Shown in pieces: positions 37,072-45,980 of a stretch of 64,000 nucleotides of DNA (the stretch's first letter is position 1; each line of letters starts with the position of its first letter). The notes beneath the pieces were generated by a model that saw only the letters and a list, made by a program, of their open reading frames with translations, was not told the DNA's origin and did no database searches. The stretch spans positions 1,550,001 to 1,614,000 of the forward strand of contig NZ_JXYE01000002.1 in assembly GCF_000967725.1 (NCBI RefSeq), given 5' to 3'. This DNA is from Loktanella sp. S4079 (lineage in GTDB: Bacteria; Pseudomonadota; Alphaproteobacteria; Rhodobacterales; Rhodobacteraceae). The position numbers and the translations under genes are program-made.

Positions 37072-37619
37072 GCTCCTGCTTCAGTTGTGGACATGGCACC
37101 CGGCCAAACCACTTGGGCACTGGCAATCAGGCAGGCTGCGCCTCCGCCCAGGATCGATGGCACGAAGGTCCACCACAGAGGCAGTGAGAGCATCATCGAG
37201 CGGTCGCCATATGCCATGCTGTCCTGCATCCCTTCGAGGGTCAGGACCGTCAAAGCGCCCCAGCCTGCAGCGAACAGAGCCAGCCAGAGGCGGTCAATAA
37301 CCCTCCGGACCGCAGAGGGTAGCCAGTTGGTGAAAAGGTCCACCATCACATGACCGCGGCTGACTTGGCACAACGGGAGGAATAGCCCAGCGGCTAACAC
37401 GCAGGAAAATTCCACCAACTCAAAATCGCCGCGCAGGCCGCCGATACCTATGTTGCGGCCCAAAACCGAGAGGGTAACGGCCAGCGCTGTAGCGAGGATC
37501 GCAAGCCCGCCAAGGGCAGCAAGTACACGGGCCAATCGATCCAACCAAATACGCAAGGGAGAGGAACCCCTCCCTTGCGAAGGCCAGACGACGGTCCAGT
37601 TCGTCGACCGTTGTTTCAT
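37068..37619 (-). CDS. dctQ: TRAP transporter small permease (DctQ)
   Basis: A 183-residue DctQ-type subunit with four membrane helices. It shows the usual pattern VLGRNIGIGGLRGDFELVEF and a third segment with QVSRGHVMVDLF. It forms the membrane complex with DctM. The start lies 3 bases after the dctP stop. Confidence 0.93.
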   Translation of the reverse strand: MKQRSTNWTVVWPSQGRGSSPLRIWLDRLARVLAALGGLAILATALAVTLSVLGRNIGIGGLRGDFELVEFSCVLAAGLFLPLCQVSRGHVMVDLFTNWLPSAVRRVIDRLWLALFAAGWGALTVLTLEGMQDSMAYGDRSMMLSLPLWWTFVPSILGGGAACLIASAQVVWPGAMSTTEAGA

Positions 37620-37622
37620 GCC

Positions 37623-38675
37623 TCAGCCCCCCTGATCTAGCAGCGCGTTAACGCGGGCCAAAATCGCTGCGCCGTCGTGGCCTGCCTCATTCAGGCGGGT
37701 GATCCATGATGCGTAAACCGGTTCGGCCGCCTCTTTCCAACGGGCGATTTCCGCAGCGTCGATTTGGGCGATCTCGTTCCCATGGTCGGCAACCATCTGC
37801 CGCCCTGCAGTTTCGAACCGTGACTCTGTAACCTGACCGATGTGACGCGACAGTTCCCGTCCCGAATTTTCGTCGATCACACGCCGCAGGTCGTCTGAGA
37901 GGGACTCATAGCTGCGCTGGTTCATCAGCAACGCGTTGGTATTCGCGTAAAGCCCGCGCGCACCGGCCATGGCTTCGCTGGAAGCTGCGGTCAGCTCATG
38001 CAGCTTGAAGGGCGGAACGACTTCGTATGGCAGACAACATCCATCGATCACACCATTGCTCAGGCCGACAACCATCTCCGTGACCGGGAAGAAGACGGGC
38101 TCTGCCCCGAGCGCCGCCAGAAGATCACCCATTCCGGCATTGGGGCTACGGATCTTCTTTCCTTTAAGGTCCTCAGCCGTACGGATCGCCGAGCCGCGCA
38201 TGTGCAGCTTGCCGCCATCATGGCTCCAGAATGCGAGTGGCTTCATGCCTGCGAATTCGTCGCCGCCAAACTCCTGCATTAGCGTATAGAGCGCGTCCGA
38301 GGTTTCCTCGGCTCCCTTGGCTAGAAATGGTAGGCCCATGGTTTCGGCGACCGGATAGCGGCCAGTGGTGTATGTCGGCAAAGCCCAGGCGATGTCGACA
38401 ATGCCGGATTTCGCTTGCTCGGCCAGTTGGGGCGGTTTGCCGCCAAGCTGCATGGCCGGATAGACTTGTACGTCAATGGCACCTTGCGACGCTTCGGCCA
38501 GTCGTGCGGCCCAGGGGGCTAGCACTTCTGTGTGCATGGGGGCTACGGCAGGCAAAAAATGGTGCAGCCTCAGCGTTACTTCAGCGGCATTGGCATGTTG
38601 CACCAGTGCTGGTGTGGCCAATGCAGCACCTAGCACTGCTAGAACTGTGCGGCGTGTGGGTTTCGGTTCGAACAT
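37623..38675 (-). CDS. dctP: TRAP transporter substrate-binding protein (DctP)
   Basis: A 350-residue periplasmic binding protein. The N-terminus TRRTVLAVLGAALATPALV is a Tat-like twin-arginine signal. The mature part has the DctP features LRLHHFLP, the conserved Arg-region KGKKIRSPNAGM and VEVVPPF-like segments. GGGAGGATC precedes the ATG at 38675; the frame open to 38762 is longer but has no such site. The ligand is unknown; the neighbours suggest a hydroxy acid. Confidence 0.92.
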   Translation of the reverse strand: MFEPKPTRRTVLAVLGAALATPALVQHANAAEVTLRLHHFLPAVAPMHTEVLAPWAARLAEASQGAIDVQVYPAMQLGGKPPQLAEQAKSGIVDIAWALPTYTTGRYPVAETMGLPFLAKGAEETSDALYTLMQEFGGDEFAGMKPLAFWSHDGGKLHMRGSAIRTAEDLKGKKIRSPNAGMGDLLAALGAEPVFFPVTEMVVGLSNGVIDGCCLPYEVVPPFKLHELTAASSEAMAGARGLYANTNALLMNQRSYESLSDDLRRVIDENSGRELSRHIGQVTESRFETAGRQMVADHGNEIAQIDAAEIARWKEAAEPVYASWITRLNEAGHDGAAILARVNALLDQGG

Positions 38676-38811
38676 AAGATCCTCCCTGATCTGGTTCGGG
38701 TTATGCGATCGCCTTTTGTTAGGAGCGGTCGCGGGGATTTTGGCACACGCCATCCGCTGCACCGCGAAGCGGGCCCGGGCAGGTCAAATGCATGCGAGGA
38801 TAGGTGCGGCG

Positions 38812-40290
38812 TCAGGCGTGTGGATCGGGCAGCAGTTTGCCGGGATTGAAGATGCCCTCCGGATCCAGCGCGGACTTGATCGCGCGCAGGGCCGCAAGCT
38901 GAGCGGGTTGCTTGTGATACCGCATGGCGTCGAGCTTATCCTGCCCGATGCCATGTTCGGCCGAGAATGCTCCTCCTAGTTCGGTGAGCACATCAAGGAT
39001 CACCGTTCGTGCCGCATCCAATGGCAGCGCGTTCCAGTCATGCCCGGGAGCAGCAGTTAGCGCGTAGTGCAGGTTTCCGTCCCCCAAGTGACCGACCGTG
39101 ACGTGGACAAAGCCGATTTGCTGCATGACAGGATCGACACGGCTAAGGAACTCCGCGATGCGCGACAAAGGCAGCGAGATGTCGAAGGGATATACAGGAC
39201 CGTGGTGCATCATCGCCTCCAGGACGGATTCGCGCAGTCGCCATAAGTCTAATCGCTGCTGTTCTGACTGAGCGATCATGGCGTCTGTCACGAACCCTTC
39301 GTCCATCAATGTTCCGAGAGCATCCAACACTGCTGAGTGCAACACGGGGCTGCCATCGGTATCCAGCGCTGCATCCGATACGCGGCTAGATGCGAGTTCA
39401 AAAAAAATGCCGTTCGGGGCGGGGCTTTCAAGCGGCGGACGTATGTCGGGAAACGCCTGGCAAATCATCTCGGTCGCGCGATCCGACATAAATTCAAAGG
39501 CTTCGGCCGCGCCGCCCGTGCAATCTTGCATTCGGTTCAGCACCTCTGCCGCTGTGTCCAGCTGAGCCAGCGCCATGAAGCCCGCGACGCGCACGCGCGG
39601 TTCAGGAGCAAGTCGGAAAACTGCCGCCGTGATGATGCCTAGCGTTCCTTCGGAGCCTATCAAGAGATGCCGAAGATCGTAACCAGTGTTGTTTTTGCGT
39701 AGGCCTCCAAGGTCTGAAACGATCGATCCATCGGCCAGCACGGCTTCGATCCCGAGACACAGTTCACGGGTGTTCCCGTAACGAAGCACGTTCGACCCTC
39801 CGGCATTAGTCGCCAGCGCGCCACCGATCATGCAGCTGCCCTGAGCACCGAAGGTCAAAGGAAAAACCAGCCCTTTGTCGCGCGCTGCAGCCTGCGCACT
39901 CTGAAGGACGACGCCTGCCTCGACCGTAAGCGTGCGTGCATTGGTGTCGATACGTCGGATCGTGGCCATACCGTCGAGGGACAAGATAACGCACGGTTGC
40001 CCTACAACGGGAAGCGCCCCGCCACACAGTCCGGTTCGTCCGCCCTGGGGAACCACTGCAATGCTATGTTCGGCACACAGGCGTACAACTGCAGCCACTT
40101 CAGTGGTCGATCTAGGGCGCAGGACAGCATGCGGGCGATCTTGCGTCGAGGGAATGAAACGTCCCGTCCAGTCTTCCAGATAAGGATCCATAGACGTGCC
40201 GGTCAGCACGCGTTCCTCACCAAGAAGTGCTCGGCAAGCGTCAAGAAGGCAATCCCCTGTCCGAACACGGATTTCGTTGTCGATCTTCAA
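38812..40290 (-). CDS. FAD-binding D-2-hydroxyacid dehydrogenase-type oxidoreductase
   Basis: A 492-residue VAO-fold flavoprotein of the GlcD/D-2-hydroxyglutarate dehydrogenase group. It has the FAD-binding segment (VVPQGGRTGLCGGALP), LATNAGGSNVLRYGNTRELCLG, LIGSEGTLGIIT, and the C-terminal active-site VTVGHLGDGNLHY and SAEHGIGQDKL. Enzymes of this group oxidise D-2-hydroxy acids to keto acids and often give electrons to ETF. The start is TTG at 40290 with CGGAGGA placed well upstream. It is the first gene of the leftward operon with TRAP and etf genes; operators lie 40-120 bases upstream. Confidence 0.9.
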   Translation of the reverse strand: MKIDNEIRVRTGDCLLDACRALLGEERVLTGTSMDPYLEDWTGRFIPSTQDRPHAVLRPRSTTEVAAVVRLCAEHSIAVVPQGGRTGLCGGALPVVGQPCVILSLDGMATIRRIDTNARTLTVEAGVVLQSAQAAARDKGLVFPLTFGAQGSCMIGGALATNAGGSNVLRYGNTRELCLGIEAVLADGSIVSDLGGLRKNNTGYDLRHLLIGSEGTLGIITAAVFRLAPEPRVRVAGFMALAQLDTAAEVLNRMQDCTGGAAEAFEFMSDRATEMICQAFPDIRPPLESPAPNGIFFELASSRVSDAALDTDGSPVLHSAVLDALGTLMDEGFVTDAMIAQSEQQRLDLWRLRESVLEAMMHHGPVYPFDISLPLSRIAEFLSRVDPVMQQIGFVHVTVGHLGDGNLHYALTAAPGHDWNALPLDAARTVILDVLTELGGAFSAEHGIGQDKLDAMRYHKQPAQLAALRAIKSALDPEGIFNPGKLLPDPHA

Positions 40291-40331
40291 GGTGTCCTCC
40301 GTCTATTGCCGGTCTGCGCCGCCATAATTGT

Positions 40332-40347
40332 ATCTACCATGGTAGAT
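40332..40347. promoter_or_regulatory. GntR-type operator, copy 1
   Basis: ATCTACCATGGTAGAT is a perfect 16-base palindrome between the FAD-oxidase gene (leftward) and the GntR gene (rightward). A near copy lies 64 bases away at 40396. The pair probably binds the adjacent GntR regulator and controls both directions. Confidence 0.7.
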
Positions 40348-40395
40348 TCGATTTCAGCGGAAGATGGGCTGGCAGGGATGCCGTTGTCAACATAA

Positions 40396-40411
40396 ATCTG
40401 CCATGGTAGAT
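40396..40411. promoter_or_regulatory. GntR-type operator, copy 2
   Basis: ATCTGCCATGGTAGAT differs from copy 1 at one base. The spacing of 64 bases centre to centre, about six helical turns, would allow looping. It lies 38 bases before the GntR start. Confidence 0.7.
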
Positions 40412-40449
40412 ACAGGTATTAAGCGATAGCCGCCTTGAAGGTCCCACGG

Positions 40450-41136
40450 ATGAAGCCCATCTCCCCCCCGCAGTCGTTGATGGAACTGACTGCCGATCGC
40501 ATCCGTGAAGCTATCATCGTGGGTGAACTGCAGCTCGGCTCAAAGGTGTCCGAACAGCGGCTCGCGGATGCGCTGTCGATCAGCCGTTCGCCCGTACGCG
40601 AGGCGTTGGCCTTGCTTCAGATCGAAGGTTTGGTCCGGATTTTTCCGAAACGGGGCACGTTTGTCTTCACCCCCGACGAAAAGACTGTCCTTGATCTTTG
40701 TGATCACCGTGTCTGTCTTGAAAGCGCCTGCTTACAGATGGCGCTTGACCGTGCGCCCGACACTCTGCTGGGCGGAATGAGACAAGCGATGGAGGATATG
40801 CACAAAGCGATCCGAGCCAAAGACGCAGCCGCCTATGCTCTGGCGGATATGCGGTTTCACCGAGCCATCGTCACCAGCAGCGGCAACCTGTCCATGGCCA
40901 GGGTCTACGGCTCCACCATAGGTCCGCTGATGGCACTGCGCACACATCTCTTTACCGAGATGCACGCTGATAATCAGATTTCTATGGACCAGCACGCAGC
41001 TCTGCTGGCAGCCTGCGAAGCCGGTGACATCCAGCAGGGGCAAGCTATCATCGAAAGGCATGTCCGCATGCTGGCTGATCACTACCGCAGAAGCCGGGAA
41101 TCTGCAGTCCAACCACCGCAATCACCGGTGACATAA
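40450..41136 (+). CDS. GntR-family (FCD subfamily) regulator of the hydroxyacid/TRAP operon
   Basis: A 228-residue regulator with a winged helix (RLADALSISRSPVREALALL) and an FCD ligand domain (DMRFHRAIVTSSGN, DQHAALLAACEAGD). The ATG at 40450 has GAAGG upstream; a TTG at 40435 is the alternative. Divergent from the FAD-oxidase/TRAP/etf operon with two palindromes between, so it probably represses that operon until its ligand, likely the transported acid or its product, is present. Confidence 0.9.
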   Translation: MKPISPPQSLMELTADRIREAIIVGELQLGSKVSEQRLADALSISRSPVREALALLQIEGLVRIFPKRGTFVFTPDEKTVLDLCDHRVCLESACLQMALDRAPDTLLGGMRQAMEDMHKAIRAKDAAAYALADMRFHRAIVTSSGNLSMARVYGSTIGPLMALRTHLFTEMHADNQISMDQHAALLAACEAGDIQQGQAIIERHVRMLADHYRRSRESAVQPPQSPVT

Positions 41137-41154
41137 GTTTCCGGACTGTCAAAG

Positions 41155-41625
41155 TTATTTCAATATCACGCCGCCTTGGTCCTTGAGCGTCATCAGCACT
41201 AAGTCCGACCGGACTTGGCTGACTTGTGGATGCGGCAGCAAGTGGTTGTGGATAAACTGCGCATAGGCGTCTAGGCCACGCACCCGAATGTCCAGTACGT
41301 AGTCCGAATCTCCCGAAACCGAAAAGGCTGCGCAGATTTCCGAACGCTGCTGCACGAACCGCGCAAAGTCGTTTTCGCGCTCCTGCCCGTGGCTGCGCAG
41401 ATTCACACGGGTGATCGCCCGCATACCAAACCCGAGCTTTCCGGCATTCAACCGCGCGGAATAGCCCAGGATGATCTCGGCCTGCTCCAGAGCGGCGCGC
41501 CGCCGCGAAATCTGGCTTGGCGACAAAGCGACGGATTCGGATAGGGCCGCATTTGTCAAATTGCCGTCCCGCTGCAGGGCCACGAGAATCGCATGATCAA
41601 ATTCATCTAGGTGCATAGTGCGCAT
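41155..41625 (-). CDS. Lrp/AsnC-family regulator
   Basis: A 156-residue regulator with an N-terminal HTH (LTNAALSESVALSPSQISRRRAAL) and a C-terminal RAM ligand-binding domain (GDSDYVLDIRVRGLDAYAQF). It is divergent from hpd, typical for a regulator of tyrosine or phenylalanine breakdown. Start codons in frame are TTG 41634, ATG 41625 and ATG 41616; 41625 has a weak GGAA upstream. A dyad overlaps its start. Confidence 0.9.
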   Translation of the reverse strand: MRTMHLDEFDHAILVALQRDGNLTNAALSESVALSPSQISRRRAALEQAEIILGYSARLNAGKLGFGMRAITRVNLRSHGQERENDFARFVQQRSEICAAFSVSGDSDYVLDIRVRGLDAYAQFIHNHLLPHPQVSQVRSDLVLMTLKDQGGVILK

Positions 41626-41643
41626 AATTTCCAAATTTTATGC
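41622..41643. promoter_or_regulatory. GCATAA-N10-TTATGC dyad between lrp-like gene and hpd
   Basis: A perfect hexamer inverted repeat with a 10-base AT-rich centre, the kind of site Lrp/AsnC proteins bind. It overlaps the start of the Lrp-like gene and lies about 135 bases upstream of hpd. Probable role: autoregulation and activation of hpd. Confidence 0.55.
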
Positions 41644-41777
41644 ACGAACCGTGTGCAATTACTGAGATAGGCGCACAACTTTACATACACCTTGCATCCA
41701 GTCCAGTGCATTTTCTTCGTATCTTTTCGACCGCCTTTTTGAAGGCAACAGCACTGAAAAAAACGAGGACACCACCG

Positions 41778-42890
41778 ATGGGACCATTCCCGCACGACGC
41801 ACCCAAGGCCGTAATCAACGCCGCCAATCCTGCTGGCACGGACGGATTCGAATTCGTCGAATTTGCCCACCCAGAGCCGGAGAAGTTGGACCAGATATTC
41901 CGCCAGATGGGCTTTGTCCCGGTGGCCAAGCACAAGAGTAAGGCGATCACCCTCTACCGTCAGGGTGACATCACTTACTTGCTGAACGCCGAGCCGGAAA
42001 CTCACGCCGCTAGCTTCGTGCGCAATCACGGGCCATGCGCTCCGGCCATGGCTTGGCGCGTTGTAGATGCGCAGGTGGCCCTGAAACGCGCGCTGGATCT
42101 GGGGGCGACTGAATACACTGGCCCTGGCAAGTCGCTGGATGTGCCGGCCGTGATCGGCATCGGCGGTTCCTTGCTGTATTTCGTCGATACCTACGGAACA
42201 CTCGGCAGCTGCTACGACGCGGAATACGACTGGCTGGACGAGCATGACCCGCGTCCCGAAGGATTCGGTTTCTATTATCTCGATCACCTGACCCACAACG
42301 TGATCCGCGGCAATATGGATACGTGGTACAAGTTCTACGCCGAGACATTCAATTTCCGCGAGATCAAGTACTTTGACATCCAAGGAAAGCAGACTGGCCT
42401 AGTCAGCCGCGCCTTGACCTCGCCCGATGGGAAAATCCGCATCCCGATCAACGAAAGTACGGATGCTCACAGCCAGATCGAGGAATACCTACGCGAATAC
42501 AAGGGCGAAGGTATCCAGCATATCGCAATCGCGACAGAGGACATCTACAGCGGCACCGACCGGATCGCCGAAGCCGGCATGGAATTCATGCCTGCGCCGC
42601 CGGACACCTATTACGAGATGTCTCACAAGCGCGTCAAAGACCACAATGAACCGCTGGAAAGAATGCGCAATCGCGGCATCTTGATCGACGGGGAAGGCGT
42701 GATCGACGGTGGGATGACCCGTATCCTTTTGCAGATCTTCTCGAAAACGGTGATTGGCCCGATCTTCTTTGAGTTCATCCAGCGCAAAGGGGACGACGGG
42801 TTTGGCGAGGGCAACTTCAAAGCGCTCTTTGAATCAATCGAAGAGGACCAGATCCGCCGAGGCGTCCTGAACACCGAGCCCGCGGAATGA
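41778..42890 (+). CDS. hpd: 4-hydroxyphenylpyruvate dioxygenase
   Basis: This Fe(II) enzyme turns 4-hydroxyphenylpyruvate into homogentisate. It is 370 residues with two VOC domains. Iron ligands are visible as His in LDHLTHNV, His in GIQHIAIATED and Glu in FFEFIQRKGDDGFGEGNF. The C-terminal motif is complete. The ATG at 41778 (MGPFPHDAPKAVINAANP) has CGAGGA upstream; the frame is open from 41640. First gene of the homogentisate operon. Confidence 0.96.
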   Translation: MGPFPHDAPKAVINAANPAGTDGFEFVEFAHPEPEKLDQIFRQMGFVPVAKHKSKAITLYRQGDITYLLNAEPETHAASFVRNHGPCAPAMAWRVVDAQVALKRALDLGATEYTGPGKSLDVPAVIGIGGSLLYFVDTYGTLGSCYDAEYDWLDEHDPRPEGFGFYYLDHLTHNVIRGNMDTWYKFYAETFNFREIKYFDIQGKQTGLVSRALTSPDGKIRIPINESTDAHSQIEEYLREYKGEGIQHIAIATEDIYSGTDRIAEAGMEFMPAPPDTYYEMSHKRVKDHNEPLERMRNRGILIDGEGVIDGGMTRILLQIFSKTVIGPIFFEFIQRKGDDGFGEGNFKALFESIEEDQIRRGVLNTEPAE

Positions 42891-42933
42891 CTGGGACGGG
42901 GCCGCGTTCTCAAGCCAGCTTGGGGGCAACCTC

Positions 42934-43317
42934 ATGAGCTGGAGAGATTATTCAACCGCGCCGCCTTCGGGAACCGTGGTCTGCGCCAGTAATGCGGTTG
43001 GCACGATACGCACCATTGTGATCGACAGCCCACGCGGTCGTTTCCCGATGATTGTTGTCCGAACTTCATCGGGTATCCGAGCCTACGTCAACGCGTGCCC
43101 CCACCAGTACTTGCCGCTTGATTATCGCGGCGACCAAGTCGTTTCGGCTTGTGGCGGCAAGCTCTTATGCACCGCGCATGGCGCCAGTTTCGACATCCTT
43201 TCCGGCTCGGTTCTGTCCGGGGCGGAATGCGGCCTCGACCCAGTGCCGGTCGTCGAATGTGACGATGAAATCAGAATCGGGACCGAGATGCCCGACAGAA
43301 CGGAGGATGAAAGATGA
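42934..43317 (+). CDS. Rieske [2Fe-2S] protein in the homogentisate operon
   Basis: A 127-residue soluble Rieske ferredoxin-like protein with ACPHQYLPL and CTAHGASFD, giving the Cys-X-His and Cys-X2-His ligands. It lies between hpd and hmgA and overlaps hmgA by four bases. A ferredoxin is not needed for any known step of the homogentisate pathway, so its role here is unclear; it may serve an oxygenase coded elsewhere or protect the iron of HPD/HmgA. Confidence 0.88.
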   Translation: MSWRDYSTAPPSGTVVCASNAVGTIRTIVIDSPRGRFPMIVVRTSSGIRAYVNACPHQYLPLDYRGDQVVSACGGKLLCTAHGASFDILSGSVLSGAECGLDPVPVVECDDEIRIGTEMPDRTEDER

Positions 43318-44666
43318 AAGACATGACCGCCTCTTCGACGCTAACCCGCGCGCCGCATGTGACTGGCACGCACGAAGGCTATATGCCGGGGTTCGGAAAC
43401 GATTTTGAGACCGAGGCGCTGCCCGGTGCGTTGCCGCAGGGCATGAACAGCCCGCAGAAATGTAACTATGGTCTTTATGGCGAACAGTTGTCTGGCACGG
43501 CCTTTACCGCGAACCCGCCAGAGCGCACGTGGACCTATCGCATTCGCCCGTCGGTCAAACATTCGGCGCGGTACACGAAGATCGATCTTCCTTACTGGAA
43601 ATCCGCGCCTTGCGTTGATCCCGATGTGATCAGCCTTGGCCAGTACCGCTGGGATCCGGTCGAGGCGACCGGCGAAACCACGTGGCTGACAGGCATGCGC
43701 ACCATGACGACGGCGGGCGATGTGAACACGCAGATCGGCATGGCCAGCCACATCTACCTTGTGACCGAAAGCATGGTGAACAGCTATTTCTACAGCGCCG
43801 ACAGTGAATTGCTGGTGGTGCCGCAAGAGGGCCGGCTGCGGTTCTGCACCGAACTGGGTGTGATCGACCTTGCTCCTCAGGAAATCGCGATCATCCCCCG
43901 TGGTCTGGTCTATCGCGTTGAGGTGCTGGAAGGCCCGTGCCGCGGTTTTGTCTGTGAAAACTACGGGCAGAAATTCGAACTGCCCGGCCGTGGCCCGATC
44001 GGGGCGAACTGTCTTGCCAACCCCCGTGACTTCAAAGCGCCCGTTGCGGCCTATGAGGATCGCGAGGTGCCGTCGACCCTGACCATCAAGTGGTGTGGCC
44101 AGTTCCACGAAACGCAGATCGCGCAAAGCCCGCTGGACGTTGTCGCATGGCATGGCAACTACGCACCCTACAAATACGATCTGTCGACCTACTGTCCGGT
44201 GGGCGCGGTCCTGTTCGACCACCCTGATCCGTCGATCTTTACGGTTCTGACCGCGCCCAGTGGTGTGCCCGGAACGGCGAATATCGACTTTGTCCTGTTC
44301 CGCGAACGCTGGATGGTGGCGGAAAACACCTTCCGTCCGCCGTGGTACCACAAGAACATCATGTCCGAGCTGATGGGCAACATCTACGGCCAGTACGATG
44401 CCAAACCGCAGGGCTTTGTCCCCGGTGGTATGAGCCTGCACAACATGATGCTGCCGCATGGTCCCGACCGGAACGCCTTTGAAGGTGCGTCGAATGCCGA
44501 ACTGAAAGCCGAAAAGCTGGACAACACGATGTCCTTCATGTTCGAGACACGCTTCCCCCAGCACCTGACCAAATTCGCCGCGAAAGAGGCACCCTTGCAG
44601 GACGACTACATCGACTGTTGGGACAGCCTTGAGAAGAAATTCGACGGGACGCCGGGCAAAAAGTGA
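43314..44666 (+). CDS. hmgA: Homogentisate 1,2-dioxygenase
   Basis: Ring-opening Fe(II) enzyme that makes maleylacetoacetate from homogentisate. The 450 residues show [19 protein letters not shown] at the start, the conserved cupin segments ([33 protein letters not shown]-like [16 protein letters not shown]) and [13 protein letters not shown]. The ATG overlaps the Rieske stop. GC-rich, with normal Rhodobacterales codon use. Confidence 0.97.
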   Translation: MKDMTASSTLTRAPHVTGTHEGYMPGFGNDFETEALPGALPQGMNSPQKCNYGLYGEQLSGTAFTANPPERTWTYRIRPSVKHSARYTKIDLPYWKSAPCVDPDVISLGQYRWDPVEATGETTWLTGMRTMTTAGDVNTQIGMASHIYLVTESMVNSYFYSADSELLVVPQEGRLRFCTELGVIDLAPQEIAIIPRGLVYRVEVLEGPCRGFVCENYGQKFELPGRGPIGANCLANPRDFKAPVAAYEDREVPSTLTIKWCGQFHETQIAQSPLDVVAWHGNYAPYKYDLSTYCPVGAVLFDHPDPSIFTVLTAPSGVPGTANIDFVLFRERWMVAENTFRPPWYHKNIMSELMGNIYGQYDAKPQGFVPGGMSLHNMMLPHGPDRNAFEGASNAELKAEKLDNTMSFMFETRFPQHLTKFAAKEAPLQDDYIDCWDSLEKKFDGTPGKK

Positions 44667-44669
44667 TCC

Positions 44670-44691
44670 GTGCGGGGGCAGCCCCCCGCAC
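44670..44691. terminator. GC-rich hairpin between hmgA and fahA
   Basis: GTGCGGGGG (44670-44678) pairs with CCCCCGCAC (ending 44691) around a short loop. It is followed by ACCCCAAAATATCTGG, not a strong T-run. It may attenuate transcription into fahA or stabilise upstream mRNA. Confidence 0.5.
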
Positions 44692-44732
44692 ACCCCAAAA
44701 TATCTGGACTAAAAAGAAATACGAGGCGCACG

Positions 44733-45980
44733 ATGCCGTTGATGACATCTTGGGTCGAGGCAGCAAATGCCCCCGACTGTGATTTTCCGCTCAATAACCT
44801 GCCATATGGCGTATTCGACGATGGGAGCGGTGCCCGAATGGGTGTCGCCATCGGCGACTGTGTGCTCGATGTGGCGCGCGTGGACCACGGGCTGGACCCT
44901 GACCTGTTCTCCGCACCGACATGGAACAGTGTCATGGCGTCCGGCCCCGCGACGTGGGATGCCCTGCGCGCTCGCCTAATGGTGCTGCTTGGCGATCCTG
45001 CGTACGGGGCGGCAGTTTCTCCGCACCTCGTGGCCCAGTCCGATGTGCGCTTGCTAATGCCTTTTACCGTTACGGAATACACTGATTTCTACGCGTCGAA
45101 GCACCATGCAACCAATGTTGGCACAATGTTTCGCGGACCTGAAAATGCCTTGCCGCCGAATTGGTTGTCCATTCCCATCGGCTACAACGGTCGGGCCTCT
45201 TCCGTAGTCGTTTCTGGCACGCCGGTTCATCGCCCCTGGGGGCAAGTAAAGCGCCCCGATGAGGCCCTGCCGCAGTTCGCTCCATCGGCTCGGTTCGACT
45301 TGGAGCTTGAGTTGGGAGCTATCGTCGGAGGACCCTCCAGCGGGATGGTATCAGTGGCAGAGGCCGACGAAATGATCTTTGGCTATGTGTTGCTGAATGA
45401 TTGGTCGGCGCGTGACATCCAAGCTTGGGAATACCAACCTCTGGGTCCGTTCCAAGCCAAGGCGACGGCTACGACGATCAGCCCTTGGATCGTGACCCGC
45501 GCGGCGCTGGAACCCTTTCGAACCACCTCGCCGGAACGCGATCGCCCGCTCCTTCCGTACCTACATGAACCCGGACCGATGCTGTATGATATCGAGCTGA
45601 GCGTCGGGCTTGCGCCACAGGGTGCTTCCGAGACGATTATCTGTCGCACCAACTATGGGCAGATGTACTACTCGGCCGCTCAACAGCTGTGCCATCACAC
45701 GACCAGCGGATGCTCCATGCGAACAGGCGACCTTTTGGGATCCGGTACGATCTCGGGTCCGGACAAGGACAGCCGGGGATCGCTTCTCGAAATGTCTTGG
45801 GGAGGCAAAGAACCCGTCGAGGTCGCTGGCGGACAACGTTGCTTCCTCGAAGATGGAGATACCCTTACGCTTTATGGAGCTGCGTGCGGGGATGGATACC
45901 GGATCGGTTTCGGAACGTGCAGCGGCACCGTGCAGCCCGCTATTACTCTGCCCGATTGGGCTTCCGAGGCTACGTCATGA
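44733..45980 (+). CDS. fahA: Fumarylacetoacetase
   Basis: It hydrolyses fumarylacetoacetate to fumarate and acetoacetate, the last step of tyrosine breakdown. The 415 residues show FYASKHHATNVGTMFRG, LPPNWLSIPIGYNGRASSVVVSG, the metal-site region (DLELELGAIVG; NDWSARDIQAWEYQPLGPF) and DLLGSGTISGP. ATG 44733 (MPLMTSWVEAAN) is chosen over the GTG at 44670, which falls in the hairpin. It overlaps maiA by four bases. Confidence 0.96.
   Translation: MPLMTSWVEAANAPDCDFPLNNLPYGVFDDGSGARMGVAIGDCVLDVARVDHGLDPDLFSAPTWNSVMASGPATWDALRARLMVLLGDPAYGAAVSPHLVAQSDVRLLMPFTVTEYTDFYASKHHATNVGTMFRGPENALPPNWLSIPIGYNGRASSVVVSGTPVHRPWGQVKRPDEALPQFAPSARFDLELELGAIVGGPSSGMVSVAEADEMIFGYVLLNDWSARDIQAWEYQPLGPFQAKATATTISPWIVTRAALEPFRTTSPERDRPLLPYLHEPGPMLYDIELSVGLAPQGASETIICRTNYGQMYYSAAQQLCHHTTSGCSMRTGDLLGSGTISGPDKDSRGSLLEMSWGGKEPVEVAGGQRCFLEDGDTLTLYGAACGDGYRIGFGTCSGTVQPAITLPDWASEATS

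Noticed and set aside
43341..44693. A 450-aa frame on the minus strand opposite hmgA
   Set aside because: It is a mirror of a GC-rich real gene. hmgA has clear family motifs, and the opposite frame has none.
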